Shown: positions 34,275-47,300 of the stretch, one piece after another
How the letters are laid out: each line of letters opens with the position of its first letter
Numbering within the stretch: the stretch's first letter is position 1
The notes under the pieces: model-generated
What the model saw: only the letters and a program-made list of their open reading frames with translations
Database searches by the model: none
What the model was told of the DNA's origin: nothing
Made by a program: the position numbers and the translations under genes
DNA from: Plazaster borealis
Lineage: Eukaryota > Echinodermata > Asteroidea > Forcipulatida > Labidiasteridae
Assembly (NCBI GenBank): GCA_021014325.1
Contig: CM037457.1
Coordinates: 5,624,721-5,688,720, forward strand
Direction of reading: 5' to 3'
Length of the DNA: 64,000 nucleotides

Positions 34275-34572
34275 AGGCACTGTACACGTTTGGTAATTAC
34301 TCAACAAATATATTAGCATAAAAACTGACTTGGTAACGAGTAATTAACAGAGAGCTGTTTAAAATAATAAAAACTTCTTGCAAGAAGCCTTTTATTCCTA
34401 TGTGAAAGCACACAAATTTGTACAACAGGGGTGTTTTTTCTTTCATTACTTTCTTGCAACTTTGATGACCAATTGAGCCCAAATTTTCACAGGCTCGTTA
34501 TTTTATGCATATGTTGGGATACACCAAGTGAGTACACTGGTCTTTGACAATTACCAAACGTGTTCAGTGCCT
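34275..34572 (-). mobile_element. Kolobok-like MITE, AGGCA family (copy 4)
   Basis: TTAA at 34271-34274 and a mutated TCAA at 34573-34576. Ends AGGCACTGTACACGTTTGG and CCAAACGTGTTCAGTGCCT. About 70 bp shorter than copy 1 owing to an internal deletion next to the central hairpin. Confidence 0.85.
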
Positions 34573-34576
34573 TCAA

Positions 34577-35100
34577 GTATATACGGTACAAGATGACGAA
34601 AATAGAAAGGAATAAAAAAATAAAACGCTTGGTAATTTTATCCCCCTTTTTTTTTTCATAAGTGTTTAAGAAAACTAAAAATGCATTGATAAATCAAAGG
34701 TGATAAGAAAGTTTGGGAAATGTTCATTTGCAAAGGTGAAGGGCTGTCACTTAAAAAAATAAAGGTATTTTTCAGAAACTACTGTCTACATGACATTATA
34801 TTTCTCAAAATAGTTCAGAATACATTAGTGGTATATTTACAGGTCATTTAGTTCTCTCATGACTTTTATTGAGGATACCTAGTACAAAAAAGTACTCTGC
34901 CGTATTTAGCAAAAACAAGTTGTGTTGGTGCAACAAGGTCATAACTCGATTCTGCAACAAAGTCGTATCTCGCGCGAACACTCTCCTAGCTACGTCGTAT
35001 CTTGACTTCCATCGCTTTGAGTGTATATATCCTGGCTCTTTTAAGTCAGATACAACCTTTCCACATCCTGAAACTTGCATTTCACGTAAATGCTAATTCG
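34577..35100. other. convergent intergenic stretch
   Basis: Contains a pair of direct-repeat-like phrases at 34928-34985 (TGCAACAAGGTCATAACTCG and CTGCAACAAAGTCGTATCTC). No exon recognised. Confidence 0.4.
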
Positions 35101-35318
35101 CCGTATTTTTGACCGCGAGAGGGCGTTTGTGGACCAATTTTTACGTGATGAAAAACAAGTAAACAAACAGGTTTTTTTTTCATTTTTGTTATTATTATGT
35201 TTATGTATTTCGTCAATGATGCAAGAAAACTACCTACAGGCAATTAAAATAAGATGAATCTGTAGTTGTGATGCAGTACATTCCTGAAGAAAGCGCCCTC
35301 ATGCGGTCAAAAATATGG
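35101..35318. mobile_element. MITE with CCGTATTTTTGACCGC ends
   Basis: CCGTATTTTTGACCGCGAGA at the left is inverted as GCGGTCAAAAATATGG at the right, each next to GAGGGCG / CGCCCTC. About 218 bp. Confidence 0.75.
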
Positions 35319-35341
35319 TCCATTTAGGAGATACGACCTGG

Positions 35342-35500
35342 CCTCATGAAGCTGTTTAGCAGAAAATACTGCTTAACAAGTTTCTTTGCTAAGCAAAAAA
35401 TGTACACTTTATGGAATGCTGGCTGATAACCTGTTTTTGCTTAGCAAGATTTTCCTGTGCTTAGCAGGTTTTGTGCTTACAGGCTTTATGAAATTGGGTT
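35342..35500. mobile_element. ATTTCATAGAGCTGCT-family foldback MITE
   Basis: TCATGAAGCTGTTTAGCAG at the left; GCTTTATGAAATTGGG at the right; interior CTTTGCTAAGCAAAA. Confidence 0.65.
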
Positions 35501-36145
35501 CTTGTTGCACCAACACTACACCATCTCCCTTTGTTCAAGGAAAACTACATACTTAATACTACACAAGTATACTATACAACAAATACAATTGCTAGCAAGA
35601 ATACTGTTACCTAAATCCGATCACCCCCAAACACATCATTTTCATCCCTTAGTTCAGCAGTGTACCCATGATTCATTTTAGGAGGGACCCCAATAATATT
35701 GTAAGTTTGTTAATGGTGTGGGGAGTTAGCTCTAAACCAAGGTTCCTCCCCAACTCTATCTTTGTTATCATCGACGGAAAATAAAAAACAGTTCAGGGGT
35801 AAAATCGTTCACACTGTTTTACTCTTTTAACACTTTCAGTGCCCGCTTTTTGTTTTTGTGTTTTGAACCTAAAATGCCCATCTTTTTGACGTTTTTCTAA
35901 ATTCTGCGTAAATTCAAATTAATAAGTCTTTCTCACCAAACAAAATGTATCTTGCTGACTTGTGCTGCCTTGGTACATCCCAAAGTCAATAGCATTTCTT
36001 GAGTGATAATGCCCTCTCGTGATAACATATTATGGGTCGTACATGTACGATTGACAACACTTTTTGAGCATAAAACAGATCATACATGTTCGACCTTGGC
36101 ACTGAAAGAGTTAAGATAGGTGTAGGATCATGCCCATCTCCAGGA
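35500..36145. other. intergenic stretch, nothing recognised
   Basis: The part at 35830-36115 resembles, in reverse, sequence around 10980-11320 (GCCCTCTCGTGATAACAT, CATGTACGAT, and GGTACATCCCAAAGT), so a diverged dispersed repeat is likely. Confidence 0.45.
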
Positions 36146-36149
36146 GACT

Positions 36150-36235
36150 CTATGGCTGTGTCTTAATTGGCGGCTGTGGCTGTGGCTGTGGCTGCGGCTG
36201 TTCCTAAGGGCAGCTTGAGCTTCATTGCATGTTAA
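36150..36235. mobile_element. GGCTGTGTC family MITE fragment
   Basis: GGCTGTGTCTTAATTGGCGG followed by GGCTGTGGCTGTGGCTGCGG and CAGCTTGAGCTTCATTGCAT matches the left half of copies at 14920 and 51474. The right half is absent. Confidence 0.6.
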
Positions 36236-36589
36236 TTTGGAGGTGTCTTGCAGACATGCCATTCCTCAGGATTTTTCCTGAATTCAGATTTGTTTTCTCA
36301 ACCTCCTTGAGTCTTCAACTCTTTTTGAAAGAAGTAACGCAGTCATCAAATTCAAAGGGAGAAAAAGACAGTCCACATTGGGTACAAACCTGCAGTTTTG
36401 TGTTTCTGGTAATTCATAGAGTCTGTAAACCGCTTGAATTTGAACATCTGGGATGTTCTAGGTCTAGAATAAGGGGAAACCCAGGTGAGCAAGACATTTT
36501 CAGGAATGTTCACATTCGGCAAATCTCATCTTGGCCGAGCTGTCTAGCACATGACTCAAGTTCTGGTGTTCAAGTGCGGTTTCGGGTCT

Positions 36590-36770
36590 AGTGCAGCAGA
36601 CACAAGTTCTGGTTGCTGAGTCATCAGGGTGTGGGTTCGAATCCCGGTCATGGCACTTATGTCCTTGAGCAAGACACTTAACCGGAATTGCTTTGTCCTT
36701 CGCATGGTATGTTAAGCCATAGGTCCCCGATGTTGTGAAATGCATATGTACATGATGTATAAAAAATAAA
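36590..36770 (+). mobile_element. tRNA-Leu-derived SINE head
   Basis: CACAAGTTCTGGTTGCTGAG, then box B GGTTCGAATCCC and the family's TTGAGCAAGACACTTAACC. 3' part degenerate. Just downstream a 19-bp unit with GTGTTTCACAGATTGGG is duplicated (36808-36843). Confidence 0.65.
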
Positions 36771-38400
36771 AAAAAGTAAACGTATCATGAAGAAAACAGG
36801 CTCACCCCAGTGTTTCACAGATTGGGGTGTTTCACAGATTGGGGTGCACCACCATGGGGGAAAACCCTTACAAGGTAATATAAAGTACAGCCCATAGGTT
36901 AAGTGTCCTCTAGCCACCTGGTCTGTGGCCCCCCAGTGGAGGGCAATATTGAATCAATGGAGTCAATGATTCTTCAAAAGCAAAATCATATTTGATTTTT
37001 CCCATAAACGGTTCCATAATTAAAACAGCTCTTAATTCATATCTGTTGTAAAACAATGAGCATTTTGAGATGCCCATCCAGAGTGATAAAGCACTACATA
37101 AGAACTATGTATTATTATTATTATCCGCTAATGCGGATATAGTGTAATCTCAATGTTATAAACAGTGGACCAGACTCTGTACTTCCAGCCTCAATTTGGT
37201 TTCACCGATTTGGATGTAAGAAAAACAAGATGGCCGCACCATATAGCCATAATCATGATCTTCACTTCAAACAGATTAGCTCACTCAAATAAATGCACCT
37301 TTGTCTCAAAAAAATATATGAATAAATACAAATAAAAATATTTCTCCATCAGCAGTGAAAACTATGTGCATTTTTAATTAAAGAAACGGCACCAATACTT
37401 CTTTGAGTACCACAAAAAGCTTAGGGCCCTTTGCGAAACCCGGCTTGGGCTTGGGTCTCTAGCTTAGGCTATGTCAGCTATTTTGAAAATGTGTGCTTTG
37501 GGGCTTCAAACAGTCAGCCTAAGCCACAGCCCAAGCCGCAGCCAAAGCCAAGCCGTAGTTTCAAAAAGGGCCTAATACTCTAACCTCCCTAAATAAACCA
37601 ATGGTTTTTTTGCCAGCATTAAAAATATTTGTCTTCTGTCATCCATTATCAATGTCTTCACCTTGTTGCACACACTAGATGGGACTTTGTTTTTATTAAT
37701 AAAGATGAAAGGCAAAATCTACGTAATTTATACAAAGCATTTTCAAGGTGAATACGAGTTAGTAGTGTATGGTACAAATATGATTAGTATATAAAGCTAT
37801 ATCTCTAAAATATCTGTAACTACTTTACATGCAGAGATATCCTTAGCTCCCTTAAGAAAAACCGGCAACAGTTTACTAGATTTTGCCTATTGAACACTGG
37901 GCTGGGTTCCACACAGCAAAATTTATGCAAATAGCACTAAGTCAACCTGATTATGGCAGTGCTAAATTGACTCAACCAATATCAATATTAATAGTTCCTT
38001 CTTATTATTCATATACAAAAAGAACCTTCATCCCAATTACTTTGTAATACCCAGAAAGAAAAATACATTCTAATAATTTCCAAGACGTTCATATCGTCTG
38101 CTTGACTTTGTACCATCTTGAAAATGTACGGTCATTTTTGAACAAAAGCACACACCTCAGAAATATGACTACTGTATGTTGCCAACGTTGGCGATGCACA
38201 ACTCATTCCACAAGAAATTGTTTGCAAACATCGGCAAACGTTTGTAACATTCGAGAGAGTGGAACGCACCACAGGTTTAGGTGTGAAGTTCTACAAAAAG
38301 TATGAGTTCTGAGTTACAGAGATTTGCGTGTAGGTTTGAGTTCTGAGAAATGAAGCCTGAATAATGATGACCAAAACTATGCCGTTAGTTATAATTGATA
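36770..38400. other. intergenic stretch with a palindromic GGCTTGGGCTTGGG element
   Basis: At 37423-37575, TAGGGCCCTTTGCGAAACCC / TTTCAAAAAGGGCCTA-type ends enclose GGCTTGGGCTTGG, with its complement CCCAAGCC further right: a small inverted-repeat element. Elsewhere AT-rich DNA with no exon. Confidence 0.5.
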
Positions 38401-39500
38401 AATATTTGTTATCAAAATCATTTTGTACAATAATACAACTTTAAAGCTAATGCTCTGATTCTATTTGTTAACACACACACACACACACACATTTTTAAGG
38501 CCAGTTTACAAGTGAGGCAAGTTCTATGTCGAAACACAGACTGACGAAAAGCCAAGCACAGTTCAACTACGACAAACCCTTTGACTTGAATTGACATCAC
38601 ATTCTCTTTACATTCACCATCACATTCACCTTTTTTACTAAGGAATAAGATCACATGACACACACAACTCCTTCGGCGTACAAAGTGAACAAAATAAATA
38701 TACCTACATCCAAAAATATGCAGCAGATATAAAAAATATTTTTGAAAATGTTTCTTTTTACAAGTACAGCTAATATTTACAAGTGAGCACGGCACCAACA
38801 TAAAAATAAAAAGCATAGAATGCTGTTGCTAAATAACCATGTTACCATTCAGCCAAATACGCAAAATAACAAACACGCACGTATTCTAAACGGCATACTC
38901 TCTTTAAAATACCTACCAACCAGTTCTCTGAAATTTCAATGTTTATTTTTAAGTGAGTAAAAGCTAGCTTTGAGAAATATGGACGGGGCTTTCAAATAAA
39001 TTAAAAACTTCTTTATTTCTTTTTAAAGCTACGCGGATGAAAAAACAAATTTGAAACCCGTATCTAAAGTTTGTTTTTGTTGATAAAGTTTGCAAAGAAT
39101 ACCGAGTTCTTCAAGTTGTGTAATTTTACATATTTAAAAAAAACATTTTACAAAAAGTTTTTAATTTTTACATACATTTTGACCACAATGATAGGAGTCT
39201 TCCAGATATAAACTCCTGTCATTCACGTGTTTGTACTTAACTAAATACAATATTAACGCTACATAAATCAAACTTGAAATTTGATCTTCAATTGACTCCT
39301 TGCACCGACGTCATACGCGGCTACTCTCTGACCATAGTGTGACGTTTTGGGAGTTATTGGATGCAAAGTATATAGGCACGGGACCATCTGCTTGATCGTT
39401 GTCCAAAAATGCTCACTGCTCAGGGAATATGACTCCCAAAATAGCTCAAGCAAGTGATAACGTCAGGTGAATTGTGTCACTAGGCTAGGTTGATTTGAGA
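38400..39500. other. AT-rich stretch downstream of PPEF
   Basis: Contains an (AC)n microsatellite at 38471-38491. It may include part of a long PPEF 3' UTR, but the several AATAAA complements on the minus strand do not identify one polyadenylation site. Confidence 0.4.
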
Positions 39501-39504
39501 ACAA

Positions 39505-39665
39505 ATTATCAGGGAACCAGTGGAAAAAACATACATTCTGCTGCGCACCAACTTTCTGCTAAGCGCAGAAAGCGTTTACCAACCGAAATGAAACATAAGG
39601 TACAGTAGTTTGTGACTGGTTCCCACAATTTCTGCTAAGAGAACACTAAGCAGCTTCATAAAAAT
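39505..39665. mobile_element. ATTTCATAGAGCTGCT-family foldback MITE, diverged
   Basis: Interior TTTCTGCTAAGCGCAGAAAG and the right side AGCAGCTTCATAAAA match the family; terminal repeats are weak. Confidence 0.5.
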
Positions 39666-39883
39666 TTGACTGCGTCAAACAAACAAAAAGAATATTAAAA
39701 AAAAAGCTTTGTTGAAAATCACTGGCTGTTCTATTACCAGTGGGCAAGTAAAGGCAAGAAATTCATTCCTCACTAGTAACCTAAGTTTCACCATCTACAT
39801 GTAGGTGACCTTAAGATGACAAAGGATAAAGGTCTATTCTCTTCATCTCAGTCTTTGTTTTTGAAGATTTGTTGAATATGAGC

Positions 39884-40170
39884 ATGTTGTGGCCGAGTGG
39901 TTTTATGCACAGGACTCAAGTTCTAGTGTTGGCATAGTCTGGTTTCTGGTCCCGTGGTGGCACTTGTGTCCTTGAGCAAGACACTTAACCATACTTGCTT
40001 CGTTCTTCCGTGGGTCCCATGTGTTGCGTGATGTACGTAAAAGATTCCAGTACACTTATCCTAAAAGGTGGCTTGCCTCTGTGTTTCTGACATGGCCAGG
40101 CAGCATTATGTGCCACCTCACCTTGTATCCCTTTCAAGGAAGTGTATAATGGTTGCTTCAAAAGGCTCAA
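39884..40170 (+). mobile_element. tRNA-Leu-derived SINE
   Basis: Head: TGTTGTGGCCGAGTGGT (box A), GGACTCAAGTTCTAG (anticodon-arm-like, CAA), then a degraded box B. Body: CTTGAGCAAGACACTTAACC, GTGTTGCGTGATGTACGTAA and TTGCCTCTGTGTTTCTG. Abuts the foldback element at 40178. Confidence 0.8.
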
Positions 40171-40177
40171 TCAGCCG

Positions 40178-40312
40178 CCGATTTCAGGAAACTTTACCCA
40201 ACTGCGTAAGTTCACTTGCGCAACATTTATTGTTAAGTTTTGCTCCACTAACACAAGTAATATTGCGCAAGTGGACTTACACAGTTGCAAAAAGTTTCGT
40301 GAAGTCGGCTGA
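40178..40312. mobile_element. foldback MITE, TTTACGCAACTGCG family
   Basis: CGATTTCAGGAAACTTTACC on the left is inverted as AAAAGTTTCGTGAAGTCGGC on the right, with ACTGCGTAAGTTCACTTGCG / GCGCAAGTGGACTTACACAG inside. Copies: 12674 and 63088. Confidence 0.78.
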
Positions 40313-40319
40313 TTTGAAA

Positions 40320-41050
40320 GTTCGGCGCCAGGAGTGTCATTTATGAATGACATGGCAAATTATAATAGTACTCCATTACTATTATTATCATTATTGTCCA
40401 AATTGATAAGTTGTCCTGCCATGATGTTATGGTGCCACCTCACACTTGCTTGTCCTCAACGCATCCCTGTAGGACGATCTTTGCAAAGCTGATCTTCTGA
40501 CGTGGTCAACCTAGCAGGGTTTGGGTGATTTAGTCACCCCCTATGGGTGTAACTAACTTTTAGTTATTTCAATTCACCAACTAGAACTGCCCTCCTGCAC
40601 CGTTACCAACGACCTCGTCTGTCCTTTACTCCTTGTCACTTCTTGCTGACAAGAATCAAAGAATAACATAATCGTTCTGGGCTCAAATCCTTTTGGTAAG
40701 CCAAAGTGTCATGCAGTATGAACGCCCATAGGTTGCATAAACTGGGTTTGTTTAATGCTTCAGGTTCCAAAGATGGAGCTTTCACCATTCAAAAAGAATT
40801 CTGAATGAGATCTGGGGTCAGTACAGCGAATATTAGAAAGGCAAGTCTAGAACTTTCAACTTTCTTGCGAACACCCGGGAGGAAAATCCTGCTGAATGCA
40901 TTTAAGCCAGTCAGAATAAAGAGTGCGTAGTGTGCAATGGAAAAACATAACACTTGAATACCAACAAAATACTCTTGAAGTCATACTTGGGAAACACCAG
41001 CACATTATAAATGTCCATCAATATCATCGCCCCCCCTCCCCAAGAGACCC
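40320..41050. other. probable PPEF 3' UTR / flanking sequence
   Basis: Minus-strand sequence immediately 3' of the PPEF stop. No coding potential seen. No polyadenylation signal could be chosen with confidence. Confidence 0.4.
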
Positions 41051-41055
41051 ATTGA

Positions 41056-41324
41056 TCATAGCACAGTGCCACCTTCAATCTCTGGGGCTCCGTTACTGCT
41101 CAGTTTGACGTTGGCTTTTGATCCGTTACTTTTCAGTTCTTCTTGTTTGACCTGGGTGTCCACCAGTCGGAACGCCTCCAGGAACTCATTGAAGTCTATG
41201 TAGCCGTCTTTGTTGATGTCGATACTGCGTGCCATGTCTTGGACCGATTTCTTCGAGATTTTGGAGCCGACGTGCTTGCTGAGCAGGCTGCACGCTTCTT
41301 CAAACTCATCCATTGTTATCGAGC
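41056..41324 (-). CDS. PPEF: PPEF last coding exon: EF hands and C-terminus
   Basis: Acceptor TATCCTGTACTCAG at 41325. Completes the first EF loop ([11 protein letters not shown]), encodes the full EF loop [13 protein letters not shown], then a ~35-residue polar tail ending GGTVL and TGA at 41056-41058. Confidence 0.96.
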
Positions 41325-44300
41325 CTGAGTACAGGATAAGAAAAAATTGCAAAATATCCACAATTCAAAAGAAATAAAAGGGATTGAATGTTTACATTCT
41401 TAGTATTAAAGGCATCGTACACGTTTGGTAATTACTCAAAATATCTATTAGCAAAAAAACTGACTTGGTAACGAGCAACAGAGAGCTGTTGATAGTATAA
41501 AACATTGTGAGAAATGACTCCCTCTGAAGTAAAGTAGTTTTTGAGAAAGAGGTAATTTCTCACTGAAATAATAAAAACTTCTTGCAAGAAGTTTTTATTC
41601 CAATCTGAAAACACACAAATTTGTACAACAAGGGTGTTTTTTCTTTCATCATTTTCTTGCAACTTAGATGACCAATTGAGCCCAAATTTTCACAGGCTTG
41701 TTATTTTATGCATATGTTGGGATACACCAAATGAGAACACTGGTCTTTGACAATTACCAAATGTGTACAATGCCTTTAAGCCATATCCAAATTGGTGGCT
41801 AAGGTTAAGGCTTTGACTGTTGCTAAGGGTGTTGCTATGGACGTCCTATACTTCAACGCATGATGATGCGGTGGTCTAGCCAAAGCCGTAGTCGCCAATT
41901 TAAACATGCCCTTACTTTTGATTATGCTGCCATCATGACTCCAAGTCTTGCTGAAAAAACTTCACAGGTGTTCTAGCTGGCAGTGAACTAATGGTAAAAA
42001 CACCTACTGTAGGATGTGAGTGGTCAAGGGTTCAAATAATAATAACAATGGCATGTCCTGGTAGAGCCATAGAGCATACTGGATTTTGATTTTGCTGCCA
42101 TTATGACTCCAAGTCTTGCTGAAAAAACTTCACAGGGGTTCTAGCTGGCAGTGAACTAATGGTAAAAACACCTACTGTAGGATGTGAGTGGTCAAGGGTT
42201 CAAATAATAATAATAATGGCATGTCCTGGTAGAGCCATAGAGCATACTGGATTTTGATTTTGCTGCCATTATGCCTCCAAGTCTTGCTAAAAAAAACTTC
42301 ACAGGGGTTCTAGCTGGCAGTGAACTAATGGTAAAAACACCTACTGTAGGATGCGAGTGGTCAAGGGTTCAAATAATAATAATAATGGCATGTCCTGGTA
42401 GAGCGATAGAGCACATTGGATTTGAGTTCTGATGGCCTAGTCATTTCGTGGGTTCAAGAGCAAGACACTTCTACCATAAATTGCTTCTCTTAACCCAGGT
42501 GTATAAATGGGCATCAGTTAGGGCTGAGATGGTATTATGTTGGATTAACCCCTTAGCTCATAAAGCAGCTAGAAGTTGCATGCTCCCCAGGGAGTTGAGA
42601 AAGTTAGCGGAATGGTCTAAGTATGCCAGATGAATAGGGATAATACAGTTGTCAAAGTTCCTCGATCTAGCTTCTAGGATATGTGCGCTATATTAAGAAG
42701 ATTGGCAAAAAGGTAGAAGTCAGCACTCTTTGGACCAGCGCGAATCCTGCAAAAGACCCTCGAGATCTCCCAACTCAAGGAGTTACCAGCACAAATGATA
42801 ATAAGATCTTTCTTGTGCATGCTGTGATGTCACAAAATATTAATAAAAATAATAACTGGATTTAACACTTTAGAGAATATTCATTTATATCTAATCATCA
42901 TCATATGCCAGACTAAAAACAATATTGTTGATTTGTTAACACTAACTTTCTTGTGCAAGTGTCTGAGAAAATAATGTGAAACAGAAATTTGGTTTTGTTT
43001 CAAAAACATAGATACTATGTTAACATAAAAAACATTGGAAAATGTCAATTCAGGATGTGGCTTTTACTTTGACCTTTTTGGTTGAGTGGAAAAGTAGGTC
43101 GGATCTTGCAGCCGTCTACGGCAGCTATTGGCATTTTGGTACAAGCCGTTTCCGGCCGCTATGGTCTCTAAGGGGTTAAAAGGTGCCTTAACTACCAAAG
43201 CATACTGGTCGATGAAAAGAAATGAAGACAATAAAAAAAAATTGACTTTTCAGGCTTGCAATGAATGTTCACATTTGACTTTAGTTTTAGTCGAGACAGA
43301 AGTAGTGAGCCGTGCATGTGTGCTTATCAGCAACAACTATAACCTCAGCTTTGAAGGAACCAATGATAGTATCTGCGTGGTAATATTTTACCTGAGTGAT
43401 CTTTGTCCATAGCTCTGAATATTGTCTCCAGGCTGTTCTTGTTTCGATACAGCACCTCGGTGACGCTGGGTCCCTCACTCAGTCCCCCAATCATCAGCTC
43501 CACCTCCATACAGGACTCGTATTCAACCATACCCTGATGATCATAAACATACTGTAAGTTATCCAACAAGTTCGAGTCCGATGTGTATTAAGCACTGTAT
43601 ACTTGGTACTTTCCCAAGCTCTGTGAAATCACAGGCAAATCACTTGGATGGGATTCGAACCCACGAACTTTGCATTGCTACAGCAGAAGTCTTTCCACTA
43701 GACCACCGAGCTAGCCTGGTGGCTAGAGGCAGTTCGAATCCTATGTGTTAGCAGCGGGTACTGCAACGATTTAATATATGTTAATTTTGCATCGGAGATA
43801 AAGAATATCATTTGTTTTTTTACCGATTTGTATTAAGCACTGTATACTCAGTGCTTTCCCGAGTTCTGTGAAAAAAATCCCCTGGCAAATCACTTGGGTG
43901 GGATTCGAAACCCACGACCTCTGTATTACTAGAGCAGATGTCTTACCACTAGACCACCGAGCTAGCCCCATGGCTAAAGGCAGTTCGAATCCTAATGATA
44001 TTCTTTATCCCTGATGCAAAATTAACATCTATTAAGTACTAGTCCACAACATATCATTAAGACCATTGTCAAGGAGAGATTCTAAACAAAAGATAAACTG
44101 GAGTTGGACTACAATTCAAACCTACAGTCTTATTAAAAACAGTCTAATACAGTCAACCCTTGTTATAAAGAGGTTCTGCTTATAAAGAGTACATTCTGAA
44201 ATCACGAATCTCATTTCTGCTTTATGTTTCTTTGTTTTGTTGTCCTCTTATAACAGCGTTCCTGTTATGAGGTAATTTGGCCTGTCCCAGTGATCTTGTT

Positions 44301-47300
44301 ATAAGGAGAGTCGACTGTATTTCCAGACACTGGTGTATACACTTTCAACTGATACGTATGGTCAACTTTACTTGCGATGTCACCTCAATGGCAAATGATG
44401 AGATCAAAAATGTGAAAAAACAGTTGGCGACTGACTTTTCAGAATGATGCTGCGCCTGAGCTAAGACAGTCAGGAACATATCGGTCGCTGATTGTTTACG
44501 ACAGAGTTTAACTATGATGATTTGAAGACAATCGACATCAGTCGCTGTCAGAAAAAAATCAACAGTCGCAAGAGAACAACTATTCCTACTTCTGCAACGT
44601 GTTTTCGACAGGTGGGAATCAATCAATAGATTTTACATTTGAATAGTGCCTCCACAAGCTTGCATGCCAACACCAGTATGGCGATTATTGCCGAACGCGG
44701 TTTAGCCAACCGGTCTTCGGTCATAGGTGACATGAGCATGGTTTTGTCGGGATGATACTTGTTCCACGACATTCACACAATTTCTCATTTATAGTGACCC
44801 GAGTATTAATTTTCTGTTTGATCCCGACGGGTCCGTCACAGCGCAAGCAAAATGCAGGTTGACCTGAGGGTGGCTTTAGATTCATCTGGAAATGATTTCT
44901 GAAAATAAGACCATGTCCAAATTAGCAGCTATGGCTAGACCAGCTTGTTAGCACCTGTTGAAGCATAGGCTGCCCTTAGCAGCACCCTTGGAAACAGCCA
45001 CAGCCACTACTTCAGACACGGCCCAAGTGAGGTAATTCTGGACATCTTGAACTTGAATATTGTAGACTTTGCTTGGATAAAGTATGCACCTACTGGTACT
45101 AGCTAGGGTCTAAATCTACTCTTTCTTGGTTTTACCTGGTCGTTGCTCAAGTGAGTTAAAACTGGACATCTTGAACTTGAATATCGTAGACTTTGCTTGG
45201 ATAAAGTATGCACCTACTGGTACTAGCTAGGGTCTAAGTCTACTCTTTCTTGGTTTTACCTGGTCATTGACTCGTATGAGTTTGTCCCTCAGTGTACGCC
45301 ATGGGATAGTTAACTCCAGTACCTCTTCCATCACATGGGCCCATTGCGTTAGTGTTATATACCCTGAATGACAAACAACAAATCCATAAGTATAAAAACG
45401 TTAACACTCAAAGAGTGGGATACACCCGTAGGACACCACTCCAATCTACCTAATCAACCAATTTCTGACATGATTTTACAGGGCATTAAAGCACTAGGTA
45501 ACCACAGAGAGCATGTTTGTCTGAGTAGGGAGAAACTGTGGATAAGGCGCCTCCAGACCATTCAACCCCATGGTCTGAACATCCAAAAAGGAAATGATTA
45601 ACAACTTTTTGTCTTTGCCTTCTCCTTTTTCCACAGATATCCCCCTTTTTAGTCTGTCTCATTCACTAATCAATTTCTTTTTCTCCCTCTTCCCACCTTT
45701 TGTTTTGAGTTTTCAACCTATTGTTGTTAAACCAGCACCTTTCCTCTACCCCCCCCCCACCCGTCTCCTTCTTCATTGTTCATCCCTTGCCTTTTCTTAG
45801 TGGTTTCTGCCTCGCCCTCTATTGATTTTTTTCCACCTGACTGCTTCAGTTTCACCAGAACTTGTCAGTGTGGTCCTGTCATTTAGTCTTCGAGAAATAC
45901 TAAGCAAGTGTCGAAACGTCAGGCAATTAACTATTTTTTACATATAAAGACATTCACAATCATATTTATGTAAACAAATATTTACTGAACTTTGGTTGTG
46001 GTGTGTTGTGGCCGTGCAGTCTACTGCATCAAACTCAAGTTCTGATTGTTGAATCATCAGAGTGTGGGTTCGAATCCTGTTCATGACACTTATGTCATTG
46101 AGCAAGGCACTTAACCATACTTGCTTCTCTTAACCCAGGTGTATAAATGGGAACCTGAGAAGGTTGAGACAGTATTGTGTTGGATTAACCCCTTAGTGCT
46201 AATTTAAGCAGCTTGGGGTTGTATGCTCCCCAGGGAGTTGAGGAATGGTCTAAAAGTGTGCTTGATGAACAGGGATAATAATGTTGCAAAGCGCTTGATC
46301 TAGCTACGAGGGTATGTGCGCTGCATAAGAAGCAATTATTATTATTAATAACATTGGATTAACCCTAGATTTTTACACAACAAATTCTGAAAACTGTATA
46401 ACACAATGTAAAAAATTAAACAAAACAAATTGAGGCAAGGTCCAGTATTGGCCAAAATCTTTGGCTGTTGTTTGTTATCAAAACAAATTAAAACAAAAAC
46501 CCATAAAAATCGACATAAAAAGCTGTCAATATCGGAGAGAATTAAATGAGCTAAAGACAATTATTGTATGCCCTCCAAACAACATAGACAGCTACAAATG
46601 ATCAGCAACTGATGCAAAATAACAAACTGGTATTCAATATGAACGTTATGCCCTTGGACGTCACAGCAAAATCGCTGCCGGTGTGCGTTGGATCTTATTT
46701 TGCATAAATTTGGATTAGGAGTGACATGATCAGGGGGCAGATCGCCTTTGAATTATGTGACCTTTGATGTCACTCCTTGACCCAATTTTTGGAAAATGCA
46801 ATGCGTGCACACACCGGATGTTTTGGTTTTTCGCACTGGCCTCAGAGGGCTCAAACCAGCAGGAAGAATTTCAATAGAGGGGCAGTTTAAACGCAAATGA
46901 ATGACACATTTTCTGAAGGAATATACCTGTACTGTTTGGATCAAACTGTTGAAAACCTTGCTTTAGGCCCGTCTTGCTAGACGCCATTTTCTCTCTTAGA
47001 TCTCGTATAGCCGACTCCTCCACAATGCTTAACCTACAACACAGAGAGACATCAAAACATAGTCACAAGTTTTGTATTTAAAGCACTTGATTAGTAATTA
47101 GCGTGCATCTGCAAATGGTGACGCTCATGGGGCATGAACAATATTATGCCAGTCACTGGGCCATTTGTTTCATTCCTTAAACCATCTCAGCTCTCTTGGG
47201 AATATACAGCCTGTGCTGCCAGGTAAGTAACACATCAAGCTAAATCAATCACAAGAACCATCTCTGCACTCACAGGTACCCATTTACTCCTAGTTGAAGT

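Noticed and set aside
36229..36591. Plus-strand 120-codon ORF
   Set aside because: It runs from a GGCTGTGTC MITE fragment into a tRNA-derived SINE, so it is a composite of repeats.
43570..44030. Two functional tRNA genes
   Set aside because: Box motifs are present but one unit has an extra T in box B, no clean acceptor stem is seen, and both are embedded in repeated flanks.
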